In this document: positions 27,133 through 36,723 of the stretch, piece after piece
Position numbering within the stretch: the stretch's first letter is position 1
How the letters are laid out: each line of letters opens with the position of its first letter
Assembly: GCF_020422885.1 (NCBI RefSeq)
Contig: NZ_CP084622.1
Location: 1,879,001 to 1,943,000 of the forward strand
DNA length: 64,000 nt
Direction of reading: 5' to 3'
Source: Mesobacillus sp. S13
Lineage (GTDB): Bacteria; Bacillota; Bacilli; Bacillales; Cytobacillaceae
The notes under the pieces: model-generated
What the model was told of the DNA's origin: nothing
Seen by the model: only the letters and a program-made list of their open reading frames with translations
Databases searched by the model: none
Translations under genes and position numbers: made by a program

Positions 27133-28404
27133 ATGTTTACACACTTGAAAAATGGGCAAATGCTGCAGCCGCTTGTCAGCGAAATTGAGCAGCAGATTGC
27201 TGATATCCACAAAAAAATAGACGGACGGATTGATTCAAATCAGTTCAGGGTATTGCAAAGTTTCCAGAAGCATCGAGTGAGTGATTCTCATTTCATTCCG
27301 ACGACTGGTTATGGATACGACGATGCGGGCAGGGAGACGCTCGAAAAAATTTATGCCGAGGTGTTTGGTGCTGAAGCTGGGCTGGTTCGCCCTCAAATCA
27401 TTTCAGGAACTCATGCGATTTCGATTTCGTTATTTGGCATCCTTCGGCCTGGTGATGAGCTGCTATATATCACTGGGAAACCATATGACACTCTGGAAGA
27501 GATTGTCGGGATACGGGGAACCGGAAACGGATCATTGAAGGAATTCGGAATCTCCTATGATTCCGTCCATCTAACGGAAACTGGAGAAATCAATTGGGGT
27601 GCAGTAGAGAAGGCCATCAAGCCTGAAACGAAAATGATCGGCATCCAGCGTTCGAAAGGGTATGCGACACGACCTTCATTCACTGTGGCGCAAATTGGTG
27701 AAATGGTGAAGTTCGTAAAGGAAATCAAATCCGATGTCGTTGTCTTTGTTGATAACTGCTATGGTGAGTTTGTCGAAGAGCTGGAACCATGCCATGTTGG
27801 CGCTGATCTGATGGCTGGATCCTTGATTAAAAATCCAGGCGGCGGTATTGCCAAGACAGGCGGATATATTGTTGGCAAGGAAGAGTTTGTCGAGTCATGT
27901 TCTTACCGGATGACATCTCCTGGTATCGGTGCCGAAGCCGGTGCTTCACTTTATTCATTACAGGAAATGTACCAGGGGTTTTTCATGGCACCGCATATTG
28001 TGGCGCAGGCTTTGAAGGGGGCAGTTTTCACAGCCGCGATGCTGGATCGTTTAGGAATGAATTCAATGCCTGAATGGGACGCGGAAAGAACTGATCTTAT
28101 CCAGGCAGTCCAATTCGACGACCGTGAAAAGATGGTTGCTTTTTGCCAGGCAATTCAATATGCATCCCCAATCAATTCTCACGTAACCGCACACCCCGCT
28201 TACATGCCGGGATATGAAGATGAAGTAATCATGGCTGCTGGTACATTCGTCCAGGGAGCTAGCATTGAATTGACGGCTGATGGACCGATCAGGCCGCCGT
28301 ATGTTGCATATGTACAAGGAGGCTTAACGTATTCACATGTGAAAATGGCCGTGTGCATAGCTCTCGATTCTTTAATTGAAAAAGGTTTAATACTTTTAAA
28401 ATAG
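27133..28404 (+). CDS. ynbB: YnbB, PLP-dependent methionine gamma-lyase-like protein
   Basis: A fold-type I PLP enzyme of 423 residues in the family once labelled aluminium-resistance protein. It has the PLP-binding Lys context in MAGSLIKNPGGGIAKTGGY and FVDNCYGEFVEE, where Asp contacts the cofactor ring. The family resembles cystathionine/methionine gamma-lyases, but the true reaction is not known. It lies 30 bases downstream of hflX with a ribosome binding site TAGGAGAG, so both are co-transcribed, and it ends at a terminator just before the glnRA promoter. Confidence 0.93.
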   Translation: MFTHLKNGQMLQPLVSEIEQQIADIHKKIDGRIDSNQFRVLQSFQKHRVSDSHFIPTTGYGYDDAGRETLEKIYAEVFGAEAGLVRPQIISGTHAISISLFGILRPGDELLYITGKPYDTLEEIVGIRGTGNGSLKEFGISYDSVHLTETGEINWGAVEKAIKPETKMIGIQRSKGYATRPSFTVAQIGEMVKFVKEIKSDVVVFVDNCYGEFVEELEPCHVGADLMAGSLIKNPGGGIAKTGGYIVGKEEFVESCSYRMTSPGIGAEAGASLYSLQEMYQGFFMAPHIVAQALKGAVFTAAMLDRLGMNSMPEWDAERTDLIQAVQFDDREKMVAFCQAIQYASPINSHVTAHPAYMPGYEDEVIMAAGTFVQGASIELTADGPIRPPYVAYVQGGLTYSHVKMAVCIALDSLIEKGLILLK

Positions 28405-28414
28405 GTAAATATAC

Positions 28415-28451
28415 AACAGGACGCTTGCTAAATAAGTCCTGTTCTTTTTTT
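28415..28451 (+). terminator. terminator of hflX-ynbB
   Basis: 8-bp stem AACAGGAC / GTCCTGTT with a 13-base loop and a long T run. Confidence 0.88.
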
Positions 28452-28462
28452 ATGAAATTTCA

Positions 28463-28479
28463 TGTTAGATAATCTAACA
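28463..28479. promoter_or_regulatory. GlnR/TnrA operator 1
   Basis: TGTTAGATAATCTAACA fits TGTNA-N7-TNACA perfectly and is itself a near-perfect palindrome. It lies upstream of the glnRA -35 box, as glnRAo1 does in B. subtilis. Confidence 0.92.
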
Positions 28480-28484
28480 TATAT

Positions 28485-28513
28485 TTGACAGGATTCCTTA
28501 CATTGAATATAAT
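28485..28513 (+). promoter_or_regulatory. sigma-A promoter of glnRA with overlapping GlnR operator 2
   Basis: TTGACA (28485-28490), 17 bases, TATAAT (28508-28513): consensus at every position. A second GlnR site, TGACA-N7-TTACA, occupies 28486-28502 across the -35 and spacer, so GlnR would block polymerase when nitrogen is plentiful. Confidence 0.92.
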
Positions 28514-28546
28514 AAGATTATCTTAAAAGGGAGGAGGAGAAATCAT

Positions 28547-28951
28547 ATGGGCGGAAGTGAAATTCGCCGGAATATGCCGCTCTTTAGTATTGGAATTGTC
28601 ATGCAGCTGACAGATCTAACCGCAAGGCAAATTCGGTACTATGAAGAGCATGAATTGATTTCTCCGGCAAGAACAGAGGGCAATAAACGCCTCTTTTCCT
28701 TAAATGATATCGACAAGCTCCTAGAGATCAAAGACTTGATTGACCAGGGAGTCAATATGGCAGGCATCAAGAAGGTTTTCAATGTTCAACAACAGGCAAA
28801 ACTAAGTGCCGCTGAGAAAAAACAGGCTGAAAAAACGAGAAGAGATCTTTCTGATTCTGAGTTGAGAAAACTGCTCAGGAAAGAGCTTCTCCAGGCAGGT
28901 CGTTTCAATAGGTCCACTGACCGCGGCGACATGTCGAGATTTTTCCATTAA
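28547..28951 (+). CDS. glnR: nitrogen-responsive repressor GlnR
   Basis: A MerR-family regulator of 134 residues that represses glnRA when glutamine synthetase is feedback-inhibited. The winged helix is at the N-terminus ([17 protein letters not shown]), and the C-terminal tail interacts with GlnA in B. subtilis. The start ATG follows GGGAGGAGGAG. Two GlnR operators and a consensus promoter lie directly upstream; glnA follows after 51 bases. Confidence 0.97.
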   Translation: MGGSEIRRNMPLFSIGIVMQLTDLTARQIRYYEEHELISPARTEGNKRLFSLNDIDKLLEIKDLIDQGVNMAGIKKVFNVQQQAKLSAAEKKQAEKTRRDLSDSELRKLLRKELLQAGRFNRSTDRGDMSRFFH

Positions 28952-29002
28952 GGATTTAAAAACTATTAATTCATTTGTTGAAAATTTTAGGAGGAAATTG
29001 GG

Positions 29003-30343
29003 ATGGCAAAAAAGTTCACTAGAGAAGACATTATTCGTTTATCAAAAGAAGAAAATGTAAAATTCATCCGTCTGCAGTTCACAGACATTTTAGGAACAAT
29101 CAAGAACGTAGAGATTCCAATCAGCCAGCTTGAAAAAGCTCTTGATAACAAAATGATGTTCGACGGATCTTCAATTGAAGGTTTCGTTCGTATCGAAGAA
29201 TCTGATATGTACCTGATTCCTGACTTGGATACATGGGTGGTCTTCCCTTGGACAGCTGAAAAAGGTAAGGTTGCACGTTTGATTTGTGATATCAATAATG
29301 CTGATGGTACACCATTTGCTGGTGACCCGCGCGGTAACCTGAAGCGAATCCTGAAGGAAATGGAAGAGTTGGGCTTCACTAACTTCAATCTTGGGCCAGA
29401 ACCGGAATTCTTCCTCTTCAAGCTTGATGTAAATGGCGAACCAACACTTGAATTGAATGATAACGGTGGATATTTTGACCTTGCGCCTACTGACCTTGGT
29501 GAAAACTGCCGCCGTGATATCGTGCTTGAGCTTGAAGAGATGGGCTTTGAAATTGAAGCATCACACCATGAGGTTGCTCCTGGACAGCACGAAATCGACT
29601 TCAAATATGCAGATGCTTTGACAGCTTGTGACCAGATCCAGACTTTCAAGCTAGTTGTTAAAACAATCGCTCGCAAACACGGCCTTCACGCAACATTCAT
29701 GCCGAAACCATTGTTCGGAGTGAACGGATCCGGAATGCACTGCAATATGTCATTGTTCCGCAACGGCGAGAACTCATTCTTTGATCCTTCTGATAAAAAA
29801 CTAGAGTTAAGCGAAACTGCTTACCAGTTCATCGCAGGAACACTGAAGCATGCTTCTGGATTTACAGCTGTAACAAACCCAACTGTAAACTCATATAAGC
29901 GTCTAGTACCTGGCTATGAAGCACCTTGCTATGTTGCATGGTCTGCCAAAAATCGTTCACCATTGATCCGTATTCCTGCATCTCGCGGAATGAGTACACG
30001 AGTTGAGGTCCGCAGTGTTGACCCAGCAGCAAACCCATACCTTGCAATGGCAGTATTGCTTGCAGCAGGTCTTGACGGAATCAAGAACAAAATGACTCCT
30101 CCAGCATCAGTAGACCGCAACATCTACGTGATGAACAAGGAAGAGCGCGTAGAAGAAGGAATCGACGATCTGCCGCCAACATTGGCAGCAGCCCTTGACC
30201 AGCTGAAAAAGAACGAAGTCATCAGCGCTGCACTCGGCGATCACATCCTAGAACACTTCATCGAAGCGAAAGAAATCGAATGGGATATGTTCAGAACTCA
30301 AGTTCACCCATGGGAACGCGAACAATACATGAGCATGTATTAA
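29003..30343 (+). CDS. glnA: glutamine synthetase, type I
   Basis: GlnA makes glutamine from glutamate, ammonia and ATP. At 446 residues it matches the Bacillus GSI-alpha type. Visible active-site segments include [49 protein letters not shown] and NRSPLIRIP. The adenylylation-site Tyr region of enterobacterial enzymes is absent, in line with regulation by feedback and GlnR/TnrA. The start follows AGGAGG. It is followed by a terminator and then by the aromatic catabolism island. Confidence 0.98.
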   Translation: MAKKFTREDIIRLSKEENVKFIRLQFTDILGTIKNVEIPISQLEKALDNKMMFDGSSIEGFVRIEESDMYLIPDLDTWVVFPWTAEKGKVARLICDINNADGTPFAGDPRGNLKRILKEMEELGFTNFNLGPEPEFFLFKLDVNGEPTLELNDNGGYFDLAPTDLGENCRRDIVLELEEMGFEIEASHHEVAPGQHEIDFKYADALTACDQIQTFKLVVKTIARKHGLHATFMPKPLFGVNGSGMHCNMSLFRNGENSFFDPSDKKLELSETAYQFIAGTLKHASGFTAVTNPTVNSYKRLVPGYEAPCYVAWSAKNRSPLIRIPASRGMSTRVEVRSVDPAANPYLAMAVLLAAGLDGIKNKMTPPASVDRNIYVMNKEERVEEGIDDLPPTLAAALDQLKKNEVISAALGDHILEHFIEAKEIEWDMFRTQVHPWEREQYMSMY

Positions 30344-30352
30344 TAGAAAAGA

Positions 30353-30388
30353 ATGGCCTCCTGACTCTGTCAGGTGGTCATTTTTTTG
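30353..30388 (+). terminator. terminator of glnRA
   Basis: Long stem ATGGCCTCCTGAC / GTCAGGTGGTCAT with one mismatch and one G-T pair, 3-base loop and a seven-T tail. Confidence 0.9.
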
Positions 30389-30569
30389 CATAAGAAATGG
30401 CAATAATCGGCTGCCAGTAATCATTCTGCTTTTTATGAATCCCATACGAATCACCTCGAAATTAAGACGATATTTCCACAACCACTGCGTAAATTGCTGA
30501 AATTACGTTTTTCTCCCAATCCTCTGGTAAAGAAACTGTCGTCAAATATTAAAATTTTCAGAAAAATAA

Positions 30570-30652
30570 TTGACTTTTTCCTATTTACACGTTATCTTTG
30601 TTTTAAAATATATAACACTTTTATTGTGTTACGATTATATAACGTTATATAA
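30570..30652 (+). promoter_or_regulatory. paa operon promoter region with palindromic operators
   Basis: A candidate promoter is TTGACT (30570-30575), 17 bases, TATCTT (30593-30598). Downstream lie TAACAC-N7-GTGTTA (30613-30631) and the perfect 18-bp palindrome TTATATAACGTTATATAA (30635-30652), 33 bases before the paaK start. The AACGTTATA core recurs at the importer and phenylalanine dehydrogenase promoters. The rest of the gap (30389-30569) has no feature I can support. Confidence 0.6.
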
Positions 30653-30684
30653 ATAAAATTTTATGTAATACAGGGGGCGAAATC

Positions 30685-32010
30685 TTGATTTTACATGAAA
30701 TCGAAACGAGCAGTCGTGAGGTCATTGAAGAAATTCAGCTCCAAAGACTCAAGACAGTAGTTGAGAAAATCGCTAATAGGGTGCCGTTCTACAAGAAGAA
30801 ATTTGAGGACGCGAATTTTTCTCCTGAAATGCTAAATAGTCTGATAGATTTGGAAGCGCTTCCTTTCACCGAGAAGCAGGATTTGCGTAATCACTATCCT
30901 TTTGGGTTGTTCGCAGTTCCGCAAAGTGAATTGGTCAGGGTGCACGCCTCATCTGGAACGAGCGGGAAGCCGACGGTGGTTGGCTATACACAAAATGATA
31001 TTGATATGTGGGGAGAGATTGTCGCCAGGTCAATTGCACTTGGTGGTGGTGAACCAGGCAATTTCCTTCAAAACGCTTATGGTTATGGACTTTTTACCGG
31101 TGGATTGGGCCTGCATTACGGTAGTGAAAAACTGGGAATGGTGACAGTGCCTGTTTCAGGTGGTAATACCCAAAGACAAATCATGTTAATAGAAGATTTT
31201 AAACCGCAAGTCATTTGCGGGACACCTTCTTATATCCTGAATATTGCTGAAACGATGGAGGAAATGGGCAAGGACCCGCGCGACACTTCCCTTAAGTACG
31301 GTATCTTCGGAGCTGAACCTTGGTCTGAAGAAATGAGAAAAACGCTAGAAGAGAAGCTCGGAATAAAGGCATGCGATATTTATGGACTGAGTGAAGTGAT
31401 CGGGCCAGGTGTCGCTAATGAATGCCATGAAGCACAGGCAGGACTCCATGTTGCTGAGGATCATTTTTATGTGGAAGTCATTAACCCTGATACTCTGAAA
31501 CCTGTTCCTGATGGGGAAGAAGGCGAACTGGTTTTTACCAGCCTGACAAAGGAAGCGTTTCCGGTCATCCGCTACCGGACTGGAGACATCGCTTCCATAA
31601 CGAAGGAAAAATGCAGCTGTGGAAGAACGACAGTAAGGATGTCACGAGTCAAAGGACGTATTGATGACATGCTGATCATCAATGGAGTCAATGTCTTCCC
31701 TTCTCAGATTGAACATTGCTTGCTGGCAGTACCTGAACTTGCGCCGCATTACCAAATTCAAATTTTACAGAAGCGAACATTAAAGGTCCTGGAATTGCAT
31801 GTTGAGATGAATGAGGAGTATTTCACGATGATCGGGGCGGATCCGATTTCTGATTCTGTTTACCAGCTGGAGAAGAGGATACAGTCATTGCTTAGAAGTC
31901 AGTGTCTGATCTCGATGGAAGTGCGTGTGCATCGACCAAAAACAATCCCCCGTTCTGAGGGAAAGGCAGTCCGGATTGTTGATAAAACGAAAGAACCGAT
32001 TGGAACTTAA
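30685..32010 (+). CDS. paaK: phenylacetate-CoA ligase
   Basis: PaaK activates phenylacetate with ATP and CoA to phenylacetyl-CoA, the entry step of the aerobic hybrid pathway. The 441-residue protein has the AMP-binding motif HASSGTSGKPTVVGYT, the GAEPWSEEMR and YGLSEVIGPGV segments, FPVIRYRTGDIA, and the C-terminal RIDDMLIINGVNVFPSQIE. The start is TTG 30685 after GGGGGCG. It is the first gene of the paa operon, followed at 20 bases by paaA. Confidence 0.97.
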   Translation: MILHEIETSSREVIEEIQLQRLKTVVEKIANRVPFYKKKFEDANFSPEMLNSLIDLEALPFTEKQDLRNHYPFGLFAVPQSELVRVHASSGTSGKPTVVGYTQNDIDMWGEIVARSIALGGGEPGNFLQNAYGYGLFTGGLGLHYGSEKLGMVTVPVSGGNTQRQIMLIEDFKPQVICGTPSYILNIAETMEEMGKDPRDTSLKYGIFGAEPWSEEMRKTLEEKLGIKACDIYGLSEVIGPGVANECHEAQAGLHVAEDHFYVEVINPDTLKPVPDGEEGELVFTSLTKEAFPVIRYRTGDIASITKEKCSCGRTTVRMSRVKGRIDDMLIINGVNVFPSQIEHCLLAVPELAPHYQIQILQKRTLKVLELHVEMNEEYFTMIGADPISDSVYQLEKRIQSLLRSQCLISMEVRVHRPKTIPRSEGKAVRIVDKTKEPIGT

Positions 32011-32030
32011 AACTTAAGGAGGAAAGCAGC

Positions 32031-32990
32031 ATGGAAAACACAATTTCATTCGATCAGCTGACTGAAGAGGCGAAATATGAGCACTTCATGAAGCGGATCG
32101 AAGCTGGCGATAAGATTGAAGCAGAAGATTGGATGCCGGATGACTATCGAATGACACTGATCAAGCTGATATCCATGCACGGCATCAGTGAGATAATGGG
32201 CGCGCTCCCTGAAAAGGAATGGGTGCCGAAAGCCCCTTCCTTGAAAAGAAAGCTTGGGATCATGGCCAAGGTGCAGGATGAAATGGGCCACGGCCAACTT
32301 TTGTTAAGGGTAGCCGAGGATTTGATGAAACCGCTCGGGAAATCACGCGAGAACATCATTCATGATTTGCTTTCCGGCGACTTGAAATTCCACAATGTCT
32401 TCCACATGGAAGCTAAAACGTGGGGAGATGCGGGGTTGATTGGCTGGCTTGTCGATGGCGCCGCCATCATCTCCCAAACGAATATGCTTGATGCTTCCTA
32501 CGGTCCGTATGCAAGAGCGCTGAAGCGAATTTGTGCCGAGGAGGTTTTCCACGCCCAGCATGGTGAGGCGATCATCATGGCGCTTGCCGAAGGAACCGAT
32601 GAACAAAAAGCGATGATCCAGGATTCAATCGACAGATGGTGGGAAGCGCTTCTCATGTTCTTCGGACCGGCGGATGCGTCTACTACAGGAACTTCCAAAC
32701 AGGATACAACCATTAAATACAGGATCAGAACGAAAACGAATGAGGAGCTCCGCCAGGACTTTTTTACAAAATATATTCCAAGAGTCCTGTCACTTGGCTT
32801 GAAGCTGCCAGATGAGACGATGCATTTTGACCAGGAGTCAGGCATGTGGCAATACAAGCAGCCAGATTGGAGCAAGTTCAAACAAATCATCAAGAATAAT
32901 GGTCCGAAATCAAAGGATCGTTTAAGGCTGAGGGAAATCTCCTACAGTAATAACAAGTGGGTCATCGACGCATTAAGCGGTAAAGCTTAA
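32031..32990 (+). CDS. paaA: phenylacetyl-CoA 1,2-epoxidase subunit A (catalytic)
   Basis: The diiron catalytic subunit of the multicomponent monooxygenase that turns phenylacetyl-CoA into the ring-1,2-epoxide. The 319-residue ferritin-like protein shows the iron-binding helices with VQDEMGHGQLLLR and AEEVFHAQHGEA, where E-x-x-H pairs bind the metals, and the substrate-region motif EDWMPDDYR. The ribosome binding site is AAGGAGG. PaaB and PaaC follow; A and C form the core and B bridges them. Confidence 0.97.
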   Translation: MENTISFDQLTEEAKYEHFMKRIEAGDKIEAEDWMPDDYRMTLIKLISMHGISEIMGALPEKEWVPKAPSLKRKLGIMAKVQDEMGHGQLLLRVAEDLMKPLGKSRENIIHDLLSGDLKFHNVFHMEAKTWGDAGLIGWLVDGAAIISQTNMLDASYGPYARALKRICAEEVFHAQHGEAIIMALAEGTDEQKAMIQDSIDRWWEALLMFFGPADASTTGTSKQDTTIKYRIRTKTNEELRQDFFTKYIPRVLSLGLKLPDETMHFDQESGMWQYKQPDWSKFKQIIKNNGPKSKDRLRLREISYSNNKWVIDALSGKA

Positions 32991-33049
32991 AACAACTAGA
33001 AAACGTTATAGTAACAGTCCAGGAATATCACCGGAAAGGAGAGAGGATC

Positions 33050-33397
33050 ATGTCTGGGAGTGGATTTTACCAGGAATTCGAAGTCTTCAGCAAGAGGACG
33101 GCAACTTCCCCGATGCAGTACCAGTTCTCATTGCTGGCACCGAACCATGAGCTGGCCCTTGTGATGGCCCAGGAAAATTTCATGAGACGGGAGCCAGTTG
33201 CCGATATTTGGGTCGTCAAGCGCGATGATGTCAGAAAGATGTCGCTTGAAGAGAGGCAAACATTGCAGAGGCTTGATAATAAGGATTACAGGAATACGAA
33301 AGGCTACGGCTATTTGAAAAAGAAATGGCGCCATTACGAGCAGGAAATGCTTGATGAAAAAGAGATCTTGTCATGGGGAGGGAAGCAGGAGAAATGA
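33050..33397 (+). CDS. paaB: phenylacetyl-CoA epoxidase subunit B
   Basis: A small structural/electron-path subunit of the epoxidase, 115 residues. The N-terminal FYQEFEVFSKRTATSPMQYQ and central ANHELALVMAQENFMRREPV type of sequence match the PaaB family. The gap of 59 bases after paaA contains an AAAACGTTATAG half-site resembling the putative operator. The stop overlaps the paaC start (ATGA). Confidence 0.95.
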   Translation: MSGSGFYQEFEVFSKRTATSPMQYQFSLLAPNHELALVMAQENFMRREPVADIWVVKRDDVRKMSLEERQTLQRLDNKDYRNTKGYGYLKKKWRHYEQEMLDEKEILSWGGKQEK

Positions 33398-34212
33398 AAT
33401 ATGAACTAGAAGATGCGTTGAAAAATGAAGCCCTTCGTGACGCTGCAGTTGAGCTCCTGTTCCAGCTCGCAGATGATGATTTCATGATTGCCTACCGAGG
33501 TTCAGAATGGCTTGGGCTTGCCCCTCATATTGAAGAAGACGTCGCTTTTTCCTCAATCAGCCAGGATACAATGGGCCACGCGGCGATGTTCTATCAGCTT
33601 CTAAGCGACCTGGGAGCTGGGGATGCAGATCAGCTTGCCCATGCAAGGCCATCAGAAGAACGAAAGAATGCGATTTTACTAGAAAAAGTGAACGGACCGG
33701 GTACGTATTTGACTGAACCGCATTATGACTGGGCATTGGCGGTAGTAAGGAACTATTTTTACGCCCAGGCCAAGAAAGTGAAGATTGAATCACTGAAGAA
33801 TTCATCCTACCAGCCATTGGCGGAGGCAGCAGTCAAAGTCAATATGGAACTTTACTACCATCTATTGCACTGGAAGACATGGTTCTCCCAGCTAGTGAGT
33901 GCCGGTGGAGAGGCAAGGCCGAGGATGGAAGAAGCGATAGCAAAAGTGTTTGATGAACTAGAAGGACTGTTCTCCATGGGTGATCAGGCCGAAGAGTTCA
34001 CAAAACACCATTTGATAGATTCAGAGGAAGATTTAAGGACGAGATGGATTCAAATGATGTCACCTGTTTTTGAAAGCCTGGGTCTCAAGATGCCGGATCA
34101 ATTCGGAATGAAAAGCGGAAATGGGCGAAATGGCGAGCATACAGCTGATTTGCAGGCTGCTTTGGATACTTTGGGCGAGGTCTATAGCTTCGATCCGGCA
34201 GCGAGCTGGTGA
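33394..34212 (+). CDS. paaC: phenylacetyl-CoA epoxidase subunit C (structural)
   Basis: The inactive ferritin-like partner of PaaA, 272 residues. ATG 33394 is chosen over ATG 33373 because it follows GGAGAA and overlaps the paaB stop, giving MKYELEDALKNEALRD. The helices with QLADDDFMIAYRGSEWLG and SQDTMGHAAMFYQ resemble PaaC proteins; the metal ligands are incomplete compared with PaaA, as usual for this subunit. Confidence 0.95.
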   Translation: MKYELEDALKNEALRDAAVELLFQLADDDFMIAYRGSEWLGLAPHIEEDVAFSSISQDTMGHAAMFYQLLSDLGAGDADQLAHARPSEERKNAILLEKVNGPGTYLTEPHYDWALAVVRNYFYAQAKKVKIESLKNSSYQPLAEAAVKVNMELYYHLLHWKTWFSQLVSAGGEARPRMEEAIAKVFDELEGLFSMGDQAEEFTKHHLIDSEEDLRTRWIQMMSPVFESLGLKMPDQFGMKSGNGRNGEHTADLQAALDTLGEVYSFDPAASW

Positions 34213-34218
34213 TGCTTG

Positions 34219-34701
34219 ATGCTAAGAGATAAAGTCATTGAAGCCTTGCAAGCTGTCAAAGACCCTGAAATCGACAGTGTATCGATTGTCGAGCTCGGCA
34301 TGCTTGAGGAGCTGGAAATCCAAACAGACAAAGTCTTGATAAAGCTATTGCCGACCTTCATGGGCTGTCCGGCACTTGATATTATTAAAAACAATGTGAT
34401 CAATACGGTATCGAGCGTTGAAGGAGTGGAAAACGTCGAAGTGAAATTCATTTTCCATCCTCCTTGGACTTCAGACCGGGTGACTGAGCTAGGCAGGGAA
34501 AAGCTAAAGGAATTTGGCATCGCACCGCCGCCAAGGCATATTGAGGAAACGGGCGAGTGGCAAGCTGATTGCCCTTACTGTGGATCCACCTATACGACAA
34601 TGGAAAACCTTTTTGGCCCGACTGCCTGCCGCAGCATCCTATACTGCAAATCATGCAAAAACCCATTCGAAGCAATGAAACCTGTATCAACTTTGATGTG
34701 A
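34219..34701 (+). CDS. paaD: PaaD, DUF59/MIP18-type maturation factor with zinc ribbon
   Basis: PaaD is thought to help assemble metal centres of the epoxidase. The 160-residue protein has a DUF59 domain (ALQAVKDPEID, then FMGCPALDII) and a C-terminal zinc-ribbon-like segment with CPYCGS and CKSCKNPFEAM. The ATG at 34219 lies seven bases after the paaC stop; an in-frame TTG directly precedes it. In E. coli paaE (the reductase) would follow, but here an EthD-like gene does. Confidence 0.93.
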   Translation: MLRDKVIEALQAVKDPEIDSVSIVELGMLEELEIQTDKVLIKLLPTFMGCPALDIIKNNVINTVSSVEGVENVEVKFIFHPPWTSDRVTELGREKLKEFGIAPPPRHIEETGEWQADCPYCGSTYTTMENLFGPTACRSILYCKSCKNPFEAMKPVSTLM

Positions 34702-34818
34702 CGCCAAAGTCGAAAAAAGAAACTCTGGTGCCATATCAATTGATTAATAGCTTCAAGAAGCAAAGCATATATTCTATTTGGTCTATAAAAATTTGAAAAG
34801 AAAAGGGAGAGATTTTTA

Positions 34819-35127
34819 ATGGTAAAACTAATCGCGATTTATAAGCATCCACAGGATAAAGAGGCATTTGACAAGCACTATTTTGAAACACACGCTCCAC
34901 TGACTGCAAAAATCCCAGGACTTCGCAAAATGGAAGTGACTCGCATCGTCGGCAGCCCAATGGGTGGAGAGGGCAAATACTATTTAATGTGTGAAATGTA
35001 CTATGACGACCATGAAGCATTAAAAGCTGGGATGAAATCTGCTGAAGGCAAAGCTTCTGGAAAGGATGTTATGAGTTTTGCGGGTGATCTGGTCACGATG
35101 ATGATCGGTGAAGAAGTGAATGAATAA
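34819..35127 (+). CDS. EthD-family small protein in the paa operon
   Basis: A 102-residue ferredoxin-like-fold protein of the EthD/dimeric alpha-beta barrel group (YKHPQDKEAFDKHYFETHAPL, then EMYYDDHEALKAGMKSAEG). Family members include small decarboxylases, isomerases and proteins of unknown role. It starts after AAGGGAG, 117 bases after paaD, and overlaps paaF by eight bases, so it belongs to the operon. It occupies the place where paaE stands in proteobacterial operons but has no reductase domain. Its role is unknown. Confidence 0.88.
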   Translation: MVKLIAIYKHPQDKEAFDKHYFETHAPLTAKIPGLRKMEVTRIVGSPMGGEGKYYLMCEMYYDDHEALKAGMKSAEGKASGKDVMSFAGDLVTMMIGEEVNE

Positions 35128-35899
35128 AAACTTTGAAATGATCGAAACGACTGTAAAAGGACAAATCGGATTAATCGAGCTGAACCGCCCGAAAGTCTTG
35201 AATGCCCTGAACAGGCAAATGGTTTCTGAAGTTCTTTCTGCTATGGAAGCATACGACAATGATCCCGCGGTGAAGGTCATTGTCCTCGCCGGAAAAGGAA
35301 GGGCATTCGCTGCAGGCGCAGATATCGATGAAATGATGGACGCGAATGCCATCAGCATGGAAACGTTGAATCAGTTCACCGACTGGGACCGGCTTGCCTG
35401 GATCAAGAAACCGGTCATCGGGGCTGTGCACGGGTTCGCGCTTGGAGGTGCTTTTGAATTGGCACTATGCTGCGATATGCTGTTCGCTGCTGAGACTGCA
35501 GAGTTTGGGTTTCCAGAAGTCAACCTTGGCGTGATGCCGGGAGCAGGCGGTACCCAGAGACTGACAAAGCTCGTCGGGAAAACGAAGGCAATGGAATGGA
35601 TTCTTAGCGGCAAGCGTATTACCGCAAAGGAAGCCTTGCATTATGGAATCATCAATTCAACTTTTGCAGAGGAAGTATTGATGGAAGAAACCCTGAAGTT
35701 TGCGCATACAATCGCAAAACAGGCGCCAATTGCCGTCAGGCTGATCAAGGAGTCTGTACTTAAAGCGGTCGATTACCCTTTATATGAAGGCATGCAATAT
35801 GAGCGCAAGAACTTCTATATGCTTTTTGCGACAGAAGATCAGAAGGAAGGCATGAGGGCTTTCAAAGAAAAACGAAAGCCAGATTTTAAAGGGAAATAA
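35120..35899 (+). CDS. paaF: enoyl-CoA hydratase, PaaF type
   Basis: A crotonase-fold enzyme of 259 residues that should hydrate 2,3-dehydroadipyl-CoA to 3-hydroxyadipyl-CoA. The oxyanion-hole segments (GRAFAAGADI and HGFALGGAFELAL) and both catalytic glutamates (E113 and E133 in FPEVNLG) are present, so it is a true hydratase. Its start overlaps the EthD-like gene by eight bases. Confidence 0.88.
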   Translation: MNKNFEMIETTVKGQIGLIELNRPKVLNALNRQMVSEVLSAMEAYDNDPAVKVIVLAGKGRAFAAGADIDEMMDANAISMETLNQFTDWDRLAWIKKPVIGAVHGFALGGAFELALCCDMLFAAETAEFGFPEVNLGVMPGAGGTQRLTKLVGKTKAMEWILSGKRITAKEALHYGIINSTFAEEVLMEETLKFAHTIAKQAPIAVRLIKESVLKAVDYPLYEGMQYERKNFYMLFATEDQKEGMRAFKEKRKPDFKGK

Positions 35900-35913
35900 G
35901 GGGGTACATATCT

Positions 35914-36687
35914 GTGTTTGAAACCGTTTTATATGAAGTGCGGAATCAGGTAGCCTACATCACCCTGAACCGTCCTGATAAATTGAATGCCTTCACTCAG
36001 CAGTTGAACAAGGAAATCCAGAGTGCAATCAAGTCTGCATCCCGCGATAAAGAAGTAAGAGCACTGGTGATCACAGGTGCAGGCAGAGCTTTTTGCTCCG
36101 GGGAGGACCTGGCTGGTGTATCCGATGAGATGGACCACGGTGAGGTGCTTCGCAAACGCTATAATCCAATGCTGATGGAGCTAAACCGTTGTGAAAAGCC
36201 TGTGATAGCAGCTGTCAATGGTGTGGCGGCAGGAGCCGGGATGAGCCTTGCGCTCGCCTGTGATTTCCGGATTGCTTCTGAAAAAGCTAGTTTTGTAGAA
36301 GCGTTTATCCATGTCGGCCTTGTGCCTGATGCCGGCAATCTGTATTATCTTCCACGGCTTATCGGCCATGCAAAAGCGATGGAGCTTGCTGTATTTGGGG
36401 AGAAAATACCGGCAGATAAGGCAAAGGATCTTGGTCTTGTTACGGAAGTCTATTCATTGGACAACTGGAACGACCATGTCGCTTCATTTGCAGAAAGACT
36501 GGCCAATATGCCAACGAAGGCAATCGGCCTGATCAAGAGGAACTTGAAGGCGAGCTGGGATTCAAGTATTGAGGAATTTCTGGAAAGAGATGCCCAGAGC
36601 CAGAGAATTGCAGGGCAATCTGCCGACCATAAGGAAGGCGTCCAGGCATTCATGGAAAAAAGAAAACCCGTATTCAAAGGTGAATAA
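35914..36687 (+). CDS. paaG: 1,2-epoxyphenylacetyl-CoA isomerase
   Basis: A crotonase-fold isomerase of 257 residues that converts the ring epoxide into oxepin-CoA. The hydratase glutamates are absent, while an aspartate (D139 in VGLVPDAGN) stands where PaaG has its catalytic Asp, which supports PaaG rather than a hydratase. The start is GTG 35914 after AAGGGGG. It lies 14 bases after paaF. Confidence 0.88.
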   Translation: MFETVLYEVRNQVAYITLNRPDKLNAFTQQLNKEIQSAIKSASRDKEVRALVITGAGRAFCSGEDLAGVSDEMDHGEVLRKRYNPMLMELNRCEKPVIAAVNGVAAGAGMSLALACDFRIASEKASFVEAFIHVGLVPDAGNLYYLPRLIGHAKAMELAVFGEKIPADKAKDLGLVTEVYSLDNWNDHVASFAERLANMPTKAIGLIKRNLKASWDSSIEEFLERDAQSQRIAGQSADHKEGVQAFMEKRKPVFKGE

Positions 36688-36723
36688 GGAAAGTATTCAA
36701 TCTACTTAAAGGAGATGTTAAGC

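Noticed and set aside
28987..29676. 229-codon minus-strand frame opposite glnA
   Set aside because: Shadow of the highly conserved glnA sequence; Ser-rich and without a start signal.
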